Shown here in pieces: positions 35,747 to 44,913 of a DNA stretch of 64,000 bases (position 1 is the first letter of the stretch; every line of letters begins with the position of its first letter). The notes beneath the pieces are model-generated. The model searched no databases. It was given only the letters and a program-made list of their open reading frames with translations, and was not told the origin of the DNA. The translations under genes and the position numbers were made by a program. Source of the DNA: Xylanimonas protaetiae (lineage in GTDB: Bacteria; Actinomycetota; Actinomycetes; Actinomycetales; Cellulomonadaceae); the NCBI RefSeq assembly GCF_004135385.1, contig NZ_CP035493.1, positions 3,353,440-3,417,439 of the forward strand, read 5' to 3'.

Positions 35747-35781
35747 GCCCTCCGCCCGAGGCGCTGACATAGGCTGCCCGC

Positions 35782-36879
35782 ATGCCTGCCGTCGTCGACC
35801 TCGAGAACCTCCGCACCGACGTCGACGCCGCCGTCGTCCGCCACCTGGACGGCCTCGCCGTGCAGGTCGCCGCGCTCGGCTCCCCCGCGACGGCGCTCAC
35901 CGCGCAGGCGGCCGCGCTGCTCACGGGCGGCAAGCGGCTGCGGGCCGCGTTCGCCTACTGGTCGTTCCGCGCTCACGGCGGCGCCGACGCCGGCCCCGAG
36001 CGCGAGGCCGCGGTGCGCACGGGCGCGGCGCTCGAGCTCTTCCAGGCCGCCGCGCTGCTGCACGACGACGTCATGGACGCCTCCGACACCCGCCGCGGCC
36101 TGCCGACCGCCCACCGGGCGTTCGAGGCCCGCCACGCCGAGGCCGGCTGGGCCGGCGAGCCCGGCCGCTTCGGGGAGTCCGCGGCGATCCTGCTGGGCGA
36201 CCTGTGCCTCATCGCGGCGCAGCGCGAGATCGCGGAGGCGCTCGCCCCGCTGCCCCGCGAGCGCGCCGACGCGGTCCGCGCCGCGTTCGACACCATGCAG
36301 ACCGAGGTCATCGTCGGGCAGTACCTCGACGTGCTCGTCCAGGCGGAGCCGTGGGGCGTCGACCCTGCCGCCGACGAGGACCGCGCGCGCGCCGTGATCC
36401 GCGCCAAGTCGGCCTCCTACTCCGTGCGCCAGCCGCTCGTCGTCGGCGCGCTGCTCGCGGGCGCCGACGCGGCGCAGGTCGCCGCGATCGACGCCGTCGG
36501 GCTCCCGCTCGGCGAGGCGTTCCAGCTGCGCGACGACCTGCTCGGCGTCTTCGGCGACCCCGAGGTCACGGGCAAGCCCGCCGGCGACGACCTGCGCGAG
36601 GGCAAGCGCACGGTGCTCGCCGCGCGCACCATGGCGCGCGGCGACGCCGCCCAGCGCACGCTCCTCACGGAGCGCCTCGGCGACCCGCACCTGTCCGACG
36701 GCGAGGTGGCCGCGCTGCGCGAGGCCGTCGTCGCCTCGGGCGCCGTGGACGGCGTCGAGACGCTCATCGACGAGCTGGCCAAGGACGCGACCGTCCGCCT
36801 GGCCGCCGCCGACCTGGTCGCGCCGGGCAAGGACGTGCTCCTCGACCTGGCCCACGCGGCCGTCGACCGCGCGTACTGA
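35782..36879 (+). CDS. Polyprenyl diphosphate synthase (IdsA/geranylgeranyl type)
   Basis: The 365-residue trans-prenyltransferase condenses isopentenyl diphosphate with allylic diphosphates. Visible are TGGKRLRAAF, the first aspartate-rich motif LLHDDVMDASDTRRG, the conserved GDLCLIAAQ, and the second motif FQLRDDLLGVFGDPEVTGKPAGDDLREGKRT. Product length cannot be read with confidence; the residue before the first motif region is small, compatible with C20 or longer. The place next to the Rv2175c/pknL pair corresponds to idsA2 (Rv2173) in M. tuberculosis. TAGGCT lies six bases before the ATG, again suggesting a leaderless mRNA. Confidence 0.9.
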   Translation: MPAVVDLENLRTDVDAAVVRHLDGLAVQVAALGSPATALTAQAAALLTGGKRLRAAFAYWSFRAHGGADAGPEREAAVRTGAALELFQAAALLHDDVMDASDTRRGLPTAHRAFEARHAEAGWAGEPGRFGESAAILLGDLCLIAAQREIAEALAPLPRERADAVRAAFDTMQTEVIVGQYLDVLVQAEPWGVDPAADEDRARAVIRAKSASYSVRQPLVVGALLAGADAAQVAAIDAVGLPLGEAFQLRDDLLGVFGDPEVTGKPAGDDLREGKRTVLAARTMARGDAAQRTLLTERLGDPHLSDGEVAALREAVVASGAVDGVETLIDELAKDATVRLAAADLVAPGKDVLLDLAHAAVDRAY

Positions 36880-36888
36880 GCCGCGCGG

Positions 36889-37260
36889 TCAGTACGGGAG
36901 CGCCTGCGCGATCCGTCGCACCTCGGCACGGCGGCCCGCGCGCAGCGCCTCGACGGGCGCGACGCCGAGCGCGTCCTCGGGCGTGAAGAGCCACACGAGG
37001 ATCTCCTCGTCCGTCAGGCCCTGGTCGCCCAGCACCACCACGGTGCCGCGCAGCGTCGGCAGCACCTGCTCGCCGCCGTCCTCGTCGGGCACGAGGAACG
37101 CCTCGGGCACCTGGAACGTCGTCCGCTCGCCGCGCTTGACCCCGACGACGACTCGGTCGCGCACGAGGCCGCGCACGCGCGAGATGTCCGCGTCGAGCCT
37201 CTCGGCGAGGTCGGGCAGGGTCAGCCAGGCGGGGACGAGGACGTCGAGATCGGTGCTCAC
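36889..37260 (-). CDS. Rv2175c-like DNA-binding protein
   Basis: The 123-residue protein has an N-terminal winged helix-turn-helix (WLTLPDLAERLDADISRVRGLVRDRVVVGVKRG) and a C-terminal helical part (LTDEEILVWLFTPEDALGVAPVEALRAGRRAEVRRIAQALPY), as in Rv2175c of M. tuberculosis, a DNA-binding substrate of the kinase PknL. The gene is divergent from a pknL-like kinase, the same arrangement as in mycobacteria. Phosphorylation by that kinase is therefore probable. Its 3' end converges on the polyprenyl synthase. Confidence 0.88.
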   Translation of the reverse strand: MSTDLDVLVPAWLTLPDLAERLDADISRVRGLVRDRVVVGVKRGERTTFQVPEAFLVPDEDGGEQVLPTLRGTVVVLGDQGLTDEEILVWLFTPEDALGVAPVEALRAGRRAEVRRIAQALPY

Positions 37261-37368
37261 GCCGGAAAGCCTACGGTGCGACACGGGCCGCGGCGGGGCG
37301 CGCCTGGCGAAGGCGCGCCGCCACGCACCCTCCCGGGCGCGGGCGCCCGCCCTTCGTAGAATCGGGAG

Positions 37369-39450
37369 GTGGCCCAGGTGACGACCGACCCTCTGCTCGG
37401 CCGCCTCGTCGACGGGCGGTACGAGATCACGTCGCGTATCGCGCGCGGCGGCATGGCGACCGTGTACCTCGCCGTCGACCGGCGGCTCGACCGCGAGGTC
37501 GCGCTCAAGGTCATGCACCCGCACCTGGCCGAGGGCGTCGACGGCGCCGCGTTCGTCTCCCGCTTCCGCCGCGAAGCACGGGCCGCCGCCCGGCTCGCGC
37601 ACCCCGGCGTCGTCGCCGTCTACGACCAGGGCCTCGACGGCGACACCAGCTATCTCACGATGGAGTACGTGCCCGGCAGCAACCTGCGCCGCGAGCTGCG
37701 CGCCGAGGGCACCCTGACGGTGGGCCGGACCCTCGACGTGCTCGGCGAGGTGCTCGGAGCCCTCGCCGCCGCGCACCGCAAGGGCCTGGTGCACCGCGAC
37801 GTGAAGCCGGAGAACGTGCTCGTCACGACCGAGGGCCGGCACGTCAAGGTGGCCGACTTCGGCCTCGCCCGCGCGGTCACGGAGGTCACCAGCACGACGA
37901 CGGGCACCGTCCTCGGGACCGTCGCCTACCTGGCCCCCGAGGTCATCGCGACGGGTGCGTGCGACGCCCGCACCGACGTCTACGCCGTCGGCGTCCTCGC
38001 GTACGAGATGCTCACCGGCACGCTGCCGCACGACGGCGCCACGCCGATCCAGGTCGCGTTCCAGCACGTGCACGACGACATCCCCTCGCCCGCCGAGCGC
38101 GAGCCGTGGCTGCCCGCGCAGCTCGCGGACCTGGTGACCCGGTTCGCGGCCCGCGAACCGGGCCGGCGTCCCGCCGACGGCGGCGCCGCGCTCGACGCGC
38201 TGCGCGCCGTGCGGGCGTCGCTCGCGCCCGAGGTGCTCGCACGTCGCGCGGAGCCCCCGGCCGGGTTCGTGCCGCCCGCGCCCGTGCCCGACGGCGCGGC
38301 GGCCTCCGACAGCGCCGACGCCCTCGACGCCGACGAGCTCGACGCGATCCCGGTCGCCGCGGCGGTCGGGCCGCTCGCGGAGCCCGTCCCGGTGACGACG
38401 CCGCCTGACGGCATCTCCGCGTGGTTCCCGGCCGAGGACGCCGACCACGCCACCGAGCCCCTCGTCGACCAGCCGACGACGCGGGTGACCACGCCCGCCA
38501 CCGCGAGCACTGCCGCCGCGAGCCCCGCCGGGACGGCCCCGCCGCGCCACCGCCGGCGCTGGCCGCGTGTCCTCGCCTGGGTGCTCGGCCTCGTCGTGCT
38601 CCTGGGCGGCGCCGGCTACGGCGCCTGGTGGTACTTCGAGGACGGCCCCGGCGCCTGGACCACGGTGCCCGCCGGCATCGAGGACGTGACGCTCGACGAG
38701 GCGACCGCGATCCTGACGACGCACGGCCTGACGTCCAGCAGCACGGAGGCGTACGACGACACGGTGCCCGCGGGCTCGGTGGTGTCCGCGGACCCGGGCG
38801 AGGGCGCCGAGGTCCGCAGGGACGGCAGCGTCGCGCTCGTCGTGTCGCTCGGCGTCCGCATGGTCACGGTGCCCGACGGGCTCGTCGGGTCCCAGCAGTC
38901 CGACGCGGAGGCCGCGCTCGCCGCGGCCGATCTCGAGGCCGGCCCCGCGCACCAGGAGTGGTCCGACACCGTGCCCGTCGGCGAGGTCATGGACGTCTCG
39001 CACGCGGCGAACGCCTCCGTGCCGCACTCGACGGTGGTGACGCTGACGGTCTCGGGCGGCCCGGCGCCCGCGACGGTCACGCAGCAGGTGGGCCGCGACC
39101 GCGCAGACGCCCAGGCGGCGCTGGAGGACCTCGGCTTCGCCGTCGCGTTCACGGCCGACGAGGCGTCCGAGACGGTCCCTGCGGGCCGCGTCATCCGCCA
39201 GACGCCGACGAGCGGCACGCAGGCGCACCGGCTGGACACGGTGACGCTCACCGTCTCGTCGGGGCCGCCGATCATCGACGTGCCCAACGTCGTGGGCATG
39301 CGCACCGGCGCCGCGACGGACACGCTGACGCGGGCCGGGTTCGAGGTCGACACCGTGAAGTACCTGGGCGGGATCCTCGACACCGTCCGGTTCCAGGACC
39401 CCGAGGGGACGGCCCCGAAGGGTTCGACCGTCAAGATCACCGTGTGGTGA
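37369..39450 (+). CDS. pknL: Serine/threonine protein kinase with PASTA domains (PknL-like)
   Basis: The 693-residue kinase has a Gly-rich loop (IARGGMATVYLA), catalytic lysine in EVALKVM, catalytic loop LVHRDVKPENVLV, DFGLAR and an activation segment rich in Thr. A proline/alanine-rich juxtamembrane region leads to one helix (VLAWVLGLVVLLGGAGYGAW) and an outer part with four PASTA repeats, which bind muropeptides. GTG 37369 stands six bases after TAGAAT (leaderless); GTG 37378 with GGGAGG is the alternative. Divergent from its likely substrate gene. Role: linking cell-wall state to regulation. Confidence 0.93.
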   Translation: MAQVTTDPLLGRLVDGRYEITSRIARGGMATVYLAVDRRLDREVALKVMHPHLAEGVDGAAFVSRFRREARAAARLAHPGVVAVYDQGLDGDTSYLTMEYVPGSNLRRELRAEGTLTVGRTLDVLGEVLGALAAAHRKGLVHRDVKPENVLVTTEGRHVKVADFGLARAVTEVTSTTTGTVLGTVAYLAPEVIATGACDARTDVYAVGVLAYEMLTGTLPHDGATPIQVAFQHVHDDIPSPAEREPWLPAQLADLVTRFAAREPGRRPADGGAALDALRAVRASLAPEVLARRAEPPAGFVPPAPVPDGAAASDSADALDADELDAIPVAAAVGPLAEPVPVTTPPDGISAWFPAEDADHATEPLVDQPTTRVTTPATASTAAASPAGTAPPRHRRRWPRVLAWVLGLVVLLGGAGYGAWWYFEDGPGAWTTVPAGIEDVTLDEATAILTTHGLTSSSTEAYDDTVPAGSVVSADPGEGAEVRRDGSVALVVSLGVRMVTVPDGLVGSQQSDAEAALAAADLEAGPAHQEWSDTVPVGEVMDVSHAANASVPHSTVVTLTVSGGPAPATVTQQVGRDRADAQAALEDLGFAVAFTADEASETVPAGRVIRQTPTSGTQAHRLDTVTLTVSSGPPIIDVPNVVGMRTGAATDTLTRAGFEVDTVKYLGGILDTVRFQDPEGTAPKGSTVKITVW

Positions 39451-39499
39451 CCAGGTTTGCCGCAACCAGGCTCGCCCCAGCCATGCCCGGCCGCACCGG

Positions 39500-40861
39500 T
39501 CAGCGCGCCTGCAGCATCTCCGCGACGAGGAACGCCGTCTCCAGCGACTGCTGGTGGTTCAGGCGCGGGTCCACGAGCGTCTCGTAGCGGCGAGCCAGGC
39601 CCGCCTCGTCGATCGCCTCCGAGCCGCCGAGCACCTCGGTGACGTCGTCGCCCGTGAGCTCCATGTGCAGGCCGCCCGGCACCGTGCCGAGCGCCCGGTG
39701 CACCTCGAAGAAGCCCTGGACCTCGTCGAGCACGTCGGCGAACCGGCGCGTCTTGTAGCCCGTCCCGGAGGTGATCGTGTTGCCGTGCATGGGGTCGGTC
39801 ATCCACGTCACCGCGACGCCGGCGGCGGTCACCTTCTCGACCAGGCCGGGCAGCACGTCGCGCACCTTGCCCGTGCCCATGCGGGCCACGAACGTCAGGC
39901 GCCCCGGGGCGTTCTCGGGGTTGAGCCTCGCGGCGAGCGCCAGGGCGTCGTCGGGCGACGTCGTCGGGCCGAGCTTGACGCCGACGGGGTTGGCGACGCG
40001 GCTCAGGAACTCGACGTGCGCGCCGCCGAGCTGGCGGGTGCGCTCGCCGATCCACAGGAAGTGCGCGCTCGTGTCGTACGCCTGGCCCGTGCGGGCGTCG
40101 ACGCGGGTGAGGGCACGCTCGTAGTCGAGGACGAGCGCCTCGTGGGACAGGTACAGGTCGACGCTGCGCAGCGCCTCGAAGTCGGCGCCGCAGGCCTCCA
40201 TGAAGCGGATGGCGCGGTCGATCTCGGCGGCGGTGCGCTCGTAGCGCGCGTAGGTGGGGTTGCGCATGAAGCCGCGGTTCCACTCGTGGACCTGCCGCAG
40301 GTCGGCATACCCGCCCTGCGTGAACGCGCGGACCACGTTCGCGGTGGCGGCCGAGATCCGGTACGCCTGCTCCAGGCGGGCCGGGTCGGGCGTGCGAGCC
40401 TCGGGGGTGAACTCGAAGCCGTTGATCATGTCGCCGCGGTAGGCGGGCAGGGTCACGCCGTCGCGCGTCTCGTCGTCGGACGAGCGGGGCTTGGCGTACT
40501 GGCCGGCCATGCGGCCGATCTTCACCACGGGCGTCGACGCGCCGTGCGTGAGGACGACGGCCATCTGGAGGATGGTGCGGATCTTGTTGCGGATCCGGGT
40601 GGCGTTGGCCTCCGCGAAGATCTCCGCGCAGTCGCCGCCCTGGAGCACGAACGCCTCGCCGCGGCTCGCGGCGGCGAGCTTGGCGCGCAGGCCGTCGGCC
40701 TCGGCGGGCAGCACGAGCGGGGCGGCGTGCCCGAGGCGTGCGGTCGCGGCCGCGAGCGCCGCGGCGTCGGGCCAGGTGGGCTGCTGCAGCGCAGGGAGCG
40801 TGCGGAAGCTGTCCAGGTCCTGTGCCAAGGCGGCGGACGGTGCGTCGACGGCGGTGCTCAT
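39500..40861 (-). CDS. aroG: 3-deoxy-7-phosphoheptulonate synthase, class II
   Basis: The 453-residue class II (plant-type) DAHP synthase condenses phosphoenolpyruvate and erythrose 4-phosphate, entering the shikimate pathway. Family landmarks: FVLQGGDCAEIF, KIGRMAGQYAKPRSS, YRGDMINGF, HFLWIGERTR, NPVGVKLGPT, GRLTFVARMGTGKV, WMTDPMHGNTI, GGLHMELTGDDVTEVLGG and YETLVDPRLNHQQSLE. ATG 40861 follows GGAGGAA. Its position after pknL matches aroG (Rv2178c) in M. tuberculosis. It also feeds chorismate to the siderophore and tryptophan routes encoded in this window. Confidence 0.95.
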   Translation of the reverse strand: MSTAVDAPSAALAQDLDSFRTLPALQQPTWPDAAALAAATARLGHAAPLVLPAEADGLRAKLAAASRGEAFVLQGGDCAEIFAEANATRIRNKIRTILQMAVVLTHGASTPVVKIGRMAGQYAKPRSSDDETRDGVTLPAYRGDMINGFEFTPEARTPDPARLEQAYRISAATANVVRAFTQGGYADLRQVHEWNRGFMRNPTYARYERTAAEIDRAIRFMEACGADFEALRSVDLYLSHEALVLDYERALTRVDARTGQAYDTSAHFLWIGERTRQLGGAHVEFLSRVANPVGVKLGPTTSPDDALALAARLNPENAPGRLTFVARMGTGKVRDVLPGLVEKVTAAGVAVTWMTDPMHGNTITSGTGYKTRRFADVLDEVQGFFEVHRALGTVPGGLHMELTGDDVTEVLGGSEAIDEAGLARRYETLVDPRLNHQQSLETAFLVAEMLQAR

Positions 40862-40932
40862 GCTGGAAGTTCCTCCGGTGGTCGAGCCTGTCGGAAACCC
40901 TACGGGACGGGCTCGACCACCGACGGGGCGTG

Positions 40933-42159
40933 TCAGTGCGCGGCGGGGGCGGCCGGCTTGAACGGCTGGCCGATCTCGCCGAGCAGGGCGGTGAACCACT
41001 CCTGGTTCACGTCGAACGCCTTGGCGCCGGCGATGCGCGGGAACGGGATGGCCTTGAGCTTGTCGCCGTCCTCCTCGTCGTGGCCGATGACGCCGGGCTC
41101 GCCGCGCAGGGCGCACTCGACGGCGTAGTCGGTCATCGACTTGATGAGGCGCAGGTCCTCGGCGTTCGCGGCCGCGGCACGCGAGAAGTAGCCCGACTTC
41201 TGGACCATGACCTTCTCGGCGCCGAGCTTCTCGGCGAACTGCTTGGCGAACCACTGGCCGGGGTTGATCTCGTCGAGGCGGACGTGGCCGAACGGGTCAC
41301 GGGCCGGCGGGGTGCCGGCGGCCTCGAGCTGCTCGACGATCTCGTGCATGCCGGCGCCCTCGGACAGCCAGATGTTGACGTTGCCCTGCTCGTCCATGAC
41401 GGCCTTGAGGCGCGCGGCCTCGGCGTCGATGTCGATCGCGAGCTCCGGCAGGAACACGGCGTGGATGTCCCAGCGCTCCTTCGTGAGGCCGAGCGCGGGG
41501 GCGAACCGCTTGGTGGCGAGACGCTCGCGGTACTTGGCGGCCGAGGCGGCGGTCAGCCAGCCGCAGTGACGGCCCATGACCTCGTGCACGATGAGCATGC
41601 GCGGGCCCGAGCGGTGCTCGCCGATGATGTTCTCGCCGAAGAGGGCGGTCTGCTCGGCCGAGGTCCACGCGCCGAGCGACTGACGGATCGGCACGATGTC
41701 GTTGTCGATCGTCTTCGGCAGGCCCACGACGGTGAGCTCGTAGCCGTTGTCGTGCAGGTAGGCGGCCAGGTCGGCGGCGGTCGTGTTGGTGTCGTCGCCA
41801 CCGATGGTGTGCAGGACGTCGACGCCGTCGGCCTTGAGCTGCTCGGCGGCGACCGTCAGCGGGTTCTCGCCCTCCTTGACGAGGCCGCGCTTGACGGCGT
41901 CGGCCACGTTGGTGAGCTTGACGCGCGAGTTGCCGATCGGCGAGCCGCCGAACTGGTGGAGGATGCCGGCCTGCTTGCGGCCCTCCTCGTCGATGACGAT
42001 CTTGTTGCCGGTCAGCAGGCCGTGGTAGCCGTGCATGTAGGCGATGATCTCGATCGACGGGTCGAGCTCGTTGTACCGCTCGATGAGCCCGCCGACGGCG
42101 GACGAGAGGCACGGGGCGAAGCCGCCGGCCGTCAGGAGGGCCACGCGACGAACAGCCAT
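40933..42159 (-). CDS. pfp: Pyrophosphate-dependent 6-phosphofructokinase
   Basis: The 408-residue enzyme has the phosphofructokinase signatures LLTAGGFAPCLSSAV, HTIGGDDTNTTA, VGLPKTIDNDIVPIRQSLG, EVMGRHCGWLTAASA and WLSEGAG. The Asp after GGD and the PKTIDND lysine are the usual markers of the PPi-dependent type. It phosphorylates fructose 6-phosphate reversibly with pyrophosphate. ATG 42159 follows AAAGGTG. It lies between DAHP synthase and an acyltransferase, with no obvious operon partner. Confidence 0.92.
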   Translation of the reverse strand: MAVRRVALLTAGGFAPCLSSAVGGLIERYNELDPSIEIIAYMHGYHGLLTGNKIVIDEEGRKQAGILHQFGGSPIGNSRVKLTNVADAVKRGLVKEGENPLTVAAEQLKADGVDVLHTIGGDDTNTTAADLAAYLHDNGYELTVVGLPKTIDNDIVPIRQSLGAWTSAEQTALFGENIIGEHRSGPRMLIVHEVMGRHCGWLTAASAAKYRERLATKRFAPALGLTKERWDIHAVFLPELAIDIDAEAARLKAVMDEQGNVNIWLSEGAGMHEIVEQLEAAGTPPARDPFGHVRLDEINPGQWFAKQFAEKLGAEKVMVQKSGYFSRAAAANAEDLRLIKSMTDYAVECALRGEPGVIGHDEEDGDKLKAIPFPRIAGAKAFDVNQEWFTALLGEIGQPFKPAAPAAH

Positions 42160-42249
42160 GTCAGGCACCTTTCGGTGTGGGGGGTGGGGCTGTTCTCGAT
42201 CCTAGAGCCCCGGCGCGGACCCGGCCGCCGGGCGGCGCACCGTGAGACC

Positions 42250-43008
42250 TCAGGCGTGGGGCTGCGCGTCGTCGGGCGTCCGTGCCGCGGCGTCGGCGTC
42301 GTCGGCGGCGCGCCTCTCGGCAGCCTTCTCGGCGGCGATGCGGGCCTTGGCCGTGGCCGCGTAGACGTCGACGTACTCCTGCTCGGACAGGCGCAGGATC
42401 GAGTAGACGATCTCGTCGGTGACGGCGCGCAGCACGAACCGGTCGTTCTCCATGCCTTTGTAGCGGGAGAAGTCGAGCGGCTCGCCGATGACGACGCCGA
42501 TGGGCATCGGCTTGGGGATCACCTGCCCCACCTGCTGCGCCTTGTTCGTGTCGATCATCGCGACGGGCACCACGGGGGCACCGGACTCGAGGGCCAGGCG
42601 GGCCACGCCCGTCTTGCCCCGGTAGAGGCGGCCGTCGGGGCTGCGGGTGCCCTCCGGGTAGATGCCGAACAGCCCGCCCTGCTGGAGCACGCGCAGGCCG
42701 GTGCTGAGCGCGGCCTCGCTGGCCTTGCCACCCGCCCTGTCGACGGGGATCGTGCCGACGCCGCGCATGAAGCCCGCGACGAGCCGGCCCTTGACGCCGC
42801 TGCCCGTGAAGTAGTCCGACTTGCCGAGGAACTGCACCTGGCGCTCGAGCACGAGCGGGAGCACGAAGGAGTCGATGACCGCGAGGTGGTTGGACGCGAG
42901 GATCGCCCCGCCCTCGGCGGGGACGTGCTCGACGCCCTTCGTCCAGGGGCGGAAGTACGCCTTCAGCAGGGGCCCGGCCAGGACGTGCCTCATGAGCCAG
43001 TAGAACAA
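42250..43008 (-). CDS. 1-acyl-glycerol-3-phosphate acyltransferase (PlsC family)
   Basis: The 252-residue membrane-associated acyltransferase has the block I motif SNHLAVIDSFVLP (H-x4-D), block II FLGKSDYFTG, block III GIYPEGTRSPDG and block IV VVPVAMI. It likely acylates lysophosphatidate in phospholipid synthesis. TTG 43008 is preceded by GAGGAGGA. The C-terminus is Ala/Asp/Arg-rich. Its place in the conserved block corresponds to Rv2182c. Confidence 0.9.
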   Translation of the reverse strand: MFYWLMRHVLAGPLLKAYFRPWTKGVEHVPAEGGAILASNHLAVIDSFVLPLVLERQVQFLGKSDYFTGSGVKGRLVAGFMRGVGTIPVDRAGGKASEAALSTGLRVLQQGGLFGIYPEGTRSPDGRLYRGKTGVARLALESGAPVVPVAMIDTNKAQQVGQVIPKPMPIGVVIGEPLDFSRYKGMENDRFVLRAVTDEIVYSILRLSEQEYVDVYAATAKARIAAEKAAERRAADDADAAARTPDDAQPHA

Positions 43009-43076
43009 GCGTCCTCCTCGGACCGAAAGCGCGCAGGGGGCAGCGCACGGCGTCGCAAGAACTCTAAGGTGTTGTC

Positions 43077-43655
43077 ATGGCCGGGACGAGCACGGGTGGC
43101 GGCGTCGGTCGCGACGACGATGCCCAGAGCGACAATGCCCAGAGCGACGACGCCCGGGACGCCCGGGACGACGCCGGCGCGCGGCACGACGGCGAGGGCG
43201 ACCAGCTCGGCGACGCCGACGTCGAGGCGCGGTGGGCCGACATCGTCGCGCAGCTCGGCGAGCTCGACGGCGCCGCCCCGGCCGACACGCCCGACAAGGC
43301 CGGTCCCCCGGCGCCCACGGGCCACGTCGTGGCCCGGGCTCCCGGCCCCCGGGACTGGCCCGCGACCCCGGACGTGGAGGCGCTCGAGGACGCCGAGAGC
43401 CACTTCACGCCCCCGGACCCCGGCCCGGTGGTGACGGGCCGGGACCCGCTCAGCACGCTCGCCTGGGCCTGCGCCGTCGGCATCCCGCTGCTCGCGGTGG
43501 TGGCGCTGGTCGTCCGCTCGTTCGTCCCCGTGCACGCCCCGGGGTGGGTCGGTCCCGCCGCGGTGGTCGTCTTCCTCGCGTCGGTCGGCGTGCTCGTCTG
43601 GCGCATGCCGCAGCGCCGCGACCCGGACGACCACGGCAACGGCGCCGTCGTCTGA
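43077..43655 (+). CDS. Two-pass membrane protein with acidic N-terminus, unknown function
   Basis: The 192-residue protein has an Asp/Gly-rich soluble region, an amphipathic motif DVEARWADIVAQLGELDG, and two membrane helices (STLAWACAVGIPLLAVVALVV and WVGPAAVVVFLASVGVLVW). It is divergent from the acyltransferase gene. ATG lies six bases after TAAGGT, so the mRNA is probably leaderless. No domain is recognised with confidence. Confidence 0.75.
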   Translation: MAGTSTGGGVGRDDDAQSDNAQSDDARDARDDAGARHDGEGDQLGDADVEARWADIVAQLGELDGAAPADTPDKAGPPAPTGHVVARAPGPRDWPATPDVEALEDAESHFTPPDPGPVVTGRDPLSTLAWACAVGIPLLAVVALVVRSFVPVHAPGWVGPAAVVVFLASVGVLVWRMPQRRDPDDHGNGAVV

Positions 43656-43660
43656 CACGG

Positions 43661-43698
43661 CGCCGGGCGCGGGCCGGTCTCCCGGCCCGCGCCCGGCG
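43661..43698. terminator. 17-bp convergent terminator hairpin
   Basis: CGCCGGGCGCGGGCCGG (43661-43677) pairs with 43682-43698 around TCTC, between the two-pass membrane protein and the convergent glucokinase. Confidence 0.85.
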
Positions 43699-43721
43699 AT
43701 CCGCCGTGGTCCGCGGTGGTG

Positions 43722-43753
43722 CTCAGCGGCGCGCGGGCACTCAGCGGCGCGCG
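43722..43753. repeat. Tandem duplication of the glucokinase 3' end
   Basis: CTCAGCGGCGCGCG occurs at 43722-43735 and 43740-43753, an 18-base period. On the minus strand each copy reads through the terminal codons and TGA stop of the glucokinase, giving a second stop 18 bases after the first. Confidence 0.8.
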
Positions 43754-44685
43754 AGGTCCGCCGCGCCGACGATGCCCGCCTCGTTGCCCTGCTCGGCCAG
43801 CTCGATGCGCGCGACGGGGCGGTGCCCGAGCGCCGAGAGCTGCGACACGAAGCCCTCGCGCGCGGGCTCCAGCAGCAGGTCGCCCGCCGCGGCCACGCCG
43901 CCGCCGACGACGATGAGCTCCGGGTCGAGCAGCGCGGCCACGGAGGCCGCGCCCTCGCCGATCCAGCGGCCCAGCTTGGCGACCAGCTCGACGGCGAGCT
44001 CGTCGCCCTCCTGGGCGGCCTGCGTGACGTGCGGCCCCTTGAGCCGGCGGCGGTCGCCCCCGGCGAGCTCGAGCAGGCGCCCGGCCTTGTGCGGGAGGGC
44101 GACGACGGCCGCCTTCGCGTCGCGCACCAGCGCGCTGCCCGAGGCGTACTGCTCCCAGCAGCCCTCGTGCCCGCAGCCGCAGTAGTGCCCGCCGGGCACC
44201 ACGCGCATGTGGCCGACCTCGGCCGCGACGCCCCAGCGCCCGCGCACCAGGTTCCCGTCGACGACGACGGCGCCGCCCAGGCCCGTCCCGATCGTCAGCA
44301 TGAGCATGTCGCTCACGTCGCGCCCGACGCCGAACCGGAACTCGGCCCACCCGGCGGCGTTGGCGTCGTTCTCGACGACGACGGGCACGTCCAGGTCGAC
44401 GAGCCCTGCGATCTTGGTGCCGAGCGGGTAGTCGCGCCAGTCGATGTTCGGTGCGAAGGCCATGGTGGTGCGGTCGGAGCTCACGAAGCCCGCCGCCGCC
44501 ACGCCGATCGCGCCGACGGCGTGCTCCTTGGCCAGCTCGTTGCAGGCGTCGGCGATGGCGCGGTCGATGCTCGCCGCGTCGTCGGGGTTCGTCTCGACCC
44601 GGACCTGGGCGAGGATCCGCCCCTCCTCGTCCACGACGCCGATGGCGATCTTCGTGCCACCGATGTCGACGCCGATCGCGTGCAT
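43741..44685 (-). CDS. glk: ROK-family glucokinase
   Basis: The 314-residue sugar kinase has the ATP-phosphate motif AIGVDIGGTKIAIGVVD, the substrate motif VVVENDANAAGWAE, TIGTGLGGAVV and the ROK zinc site GHYCGCGHEGCWEQYASG (C-x-C-G-x2-G-C-x-E). It phosphorylates glucose with ATP; in related actinomycetes it also takes part in carbon-catabolite regulation. ATG 44685 follows GAGG. In Streptomyces glkA occupies a similar place in this conserved block. The phosphofructokinase gene upstream makes a small glycolytic pair. Confidence 0.93.
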   Translation of the reverse strand: MHAIGVDIGGTKIAIGVVDEEGRILAQVRVETNPDDAASIDRAIADACNELAKEHAVGAIGVAAAGFVSSDRTTMAFAPNIDWRDYPLGTKIAGLVDLDVPVVVENDANAAGWAEFRFGVGRDVSDMLMLTIGTGLGGAVVVDGNLVRGRWGVAAEVGHMRVVPGGHYCGCGHEGCWEQYASGSALVRDAKAAVVALPHKAGRLLELAGGDRRRLKGPHVTQAAQEGDELAVELVAKLGRWIGEGAASVAALLDPELIVVGGGVAAAGDLLLEPAREGFVSQLSALGHRPVARIELAEQGNEAGIVGAADLARR

Positions 44686-44913
44686 GGGCTGGGTCCTCAC
44701 GTTCGTTCTCACGGCTCGTCGCGCCGTTGCGGAAGGGTGGTCGGTGCGCGCCCTCGACGGCGGGCTCGGCACAGCCTAGCCAGCCACATCCAGGGCGGTG
44801 GCGCAACGCCCCGACGTCCCGACCTCGTCTCAGTTCGGTGACGGTGGTCACACGACGCCGTGAGACGGAGTACCGTGTCGCCGCACGACCGCCCGACTGT
44901 CACTGGAGCCAGC

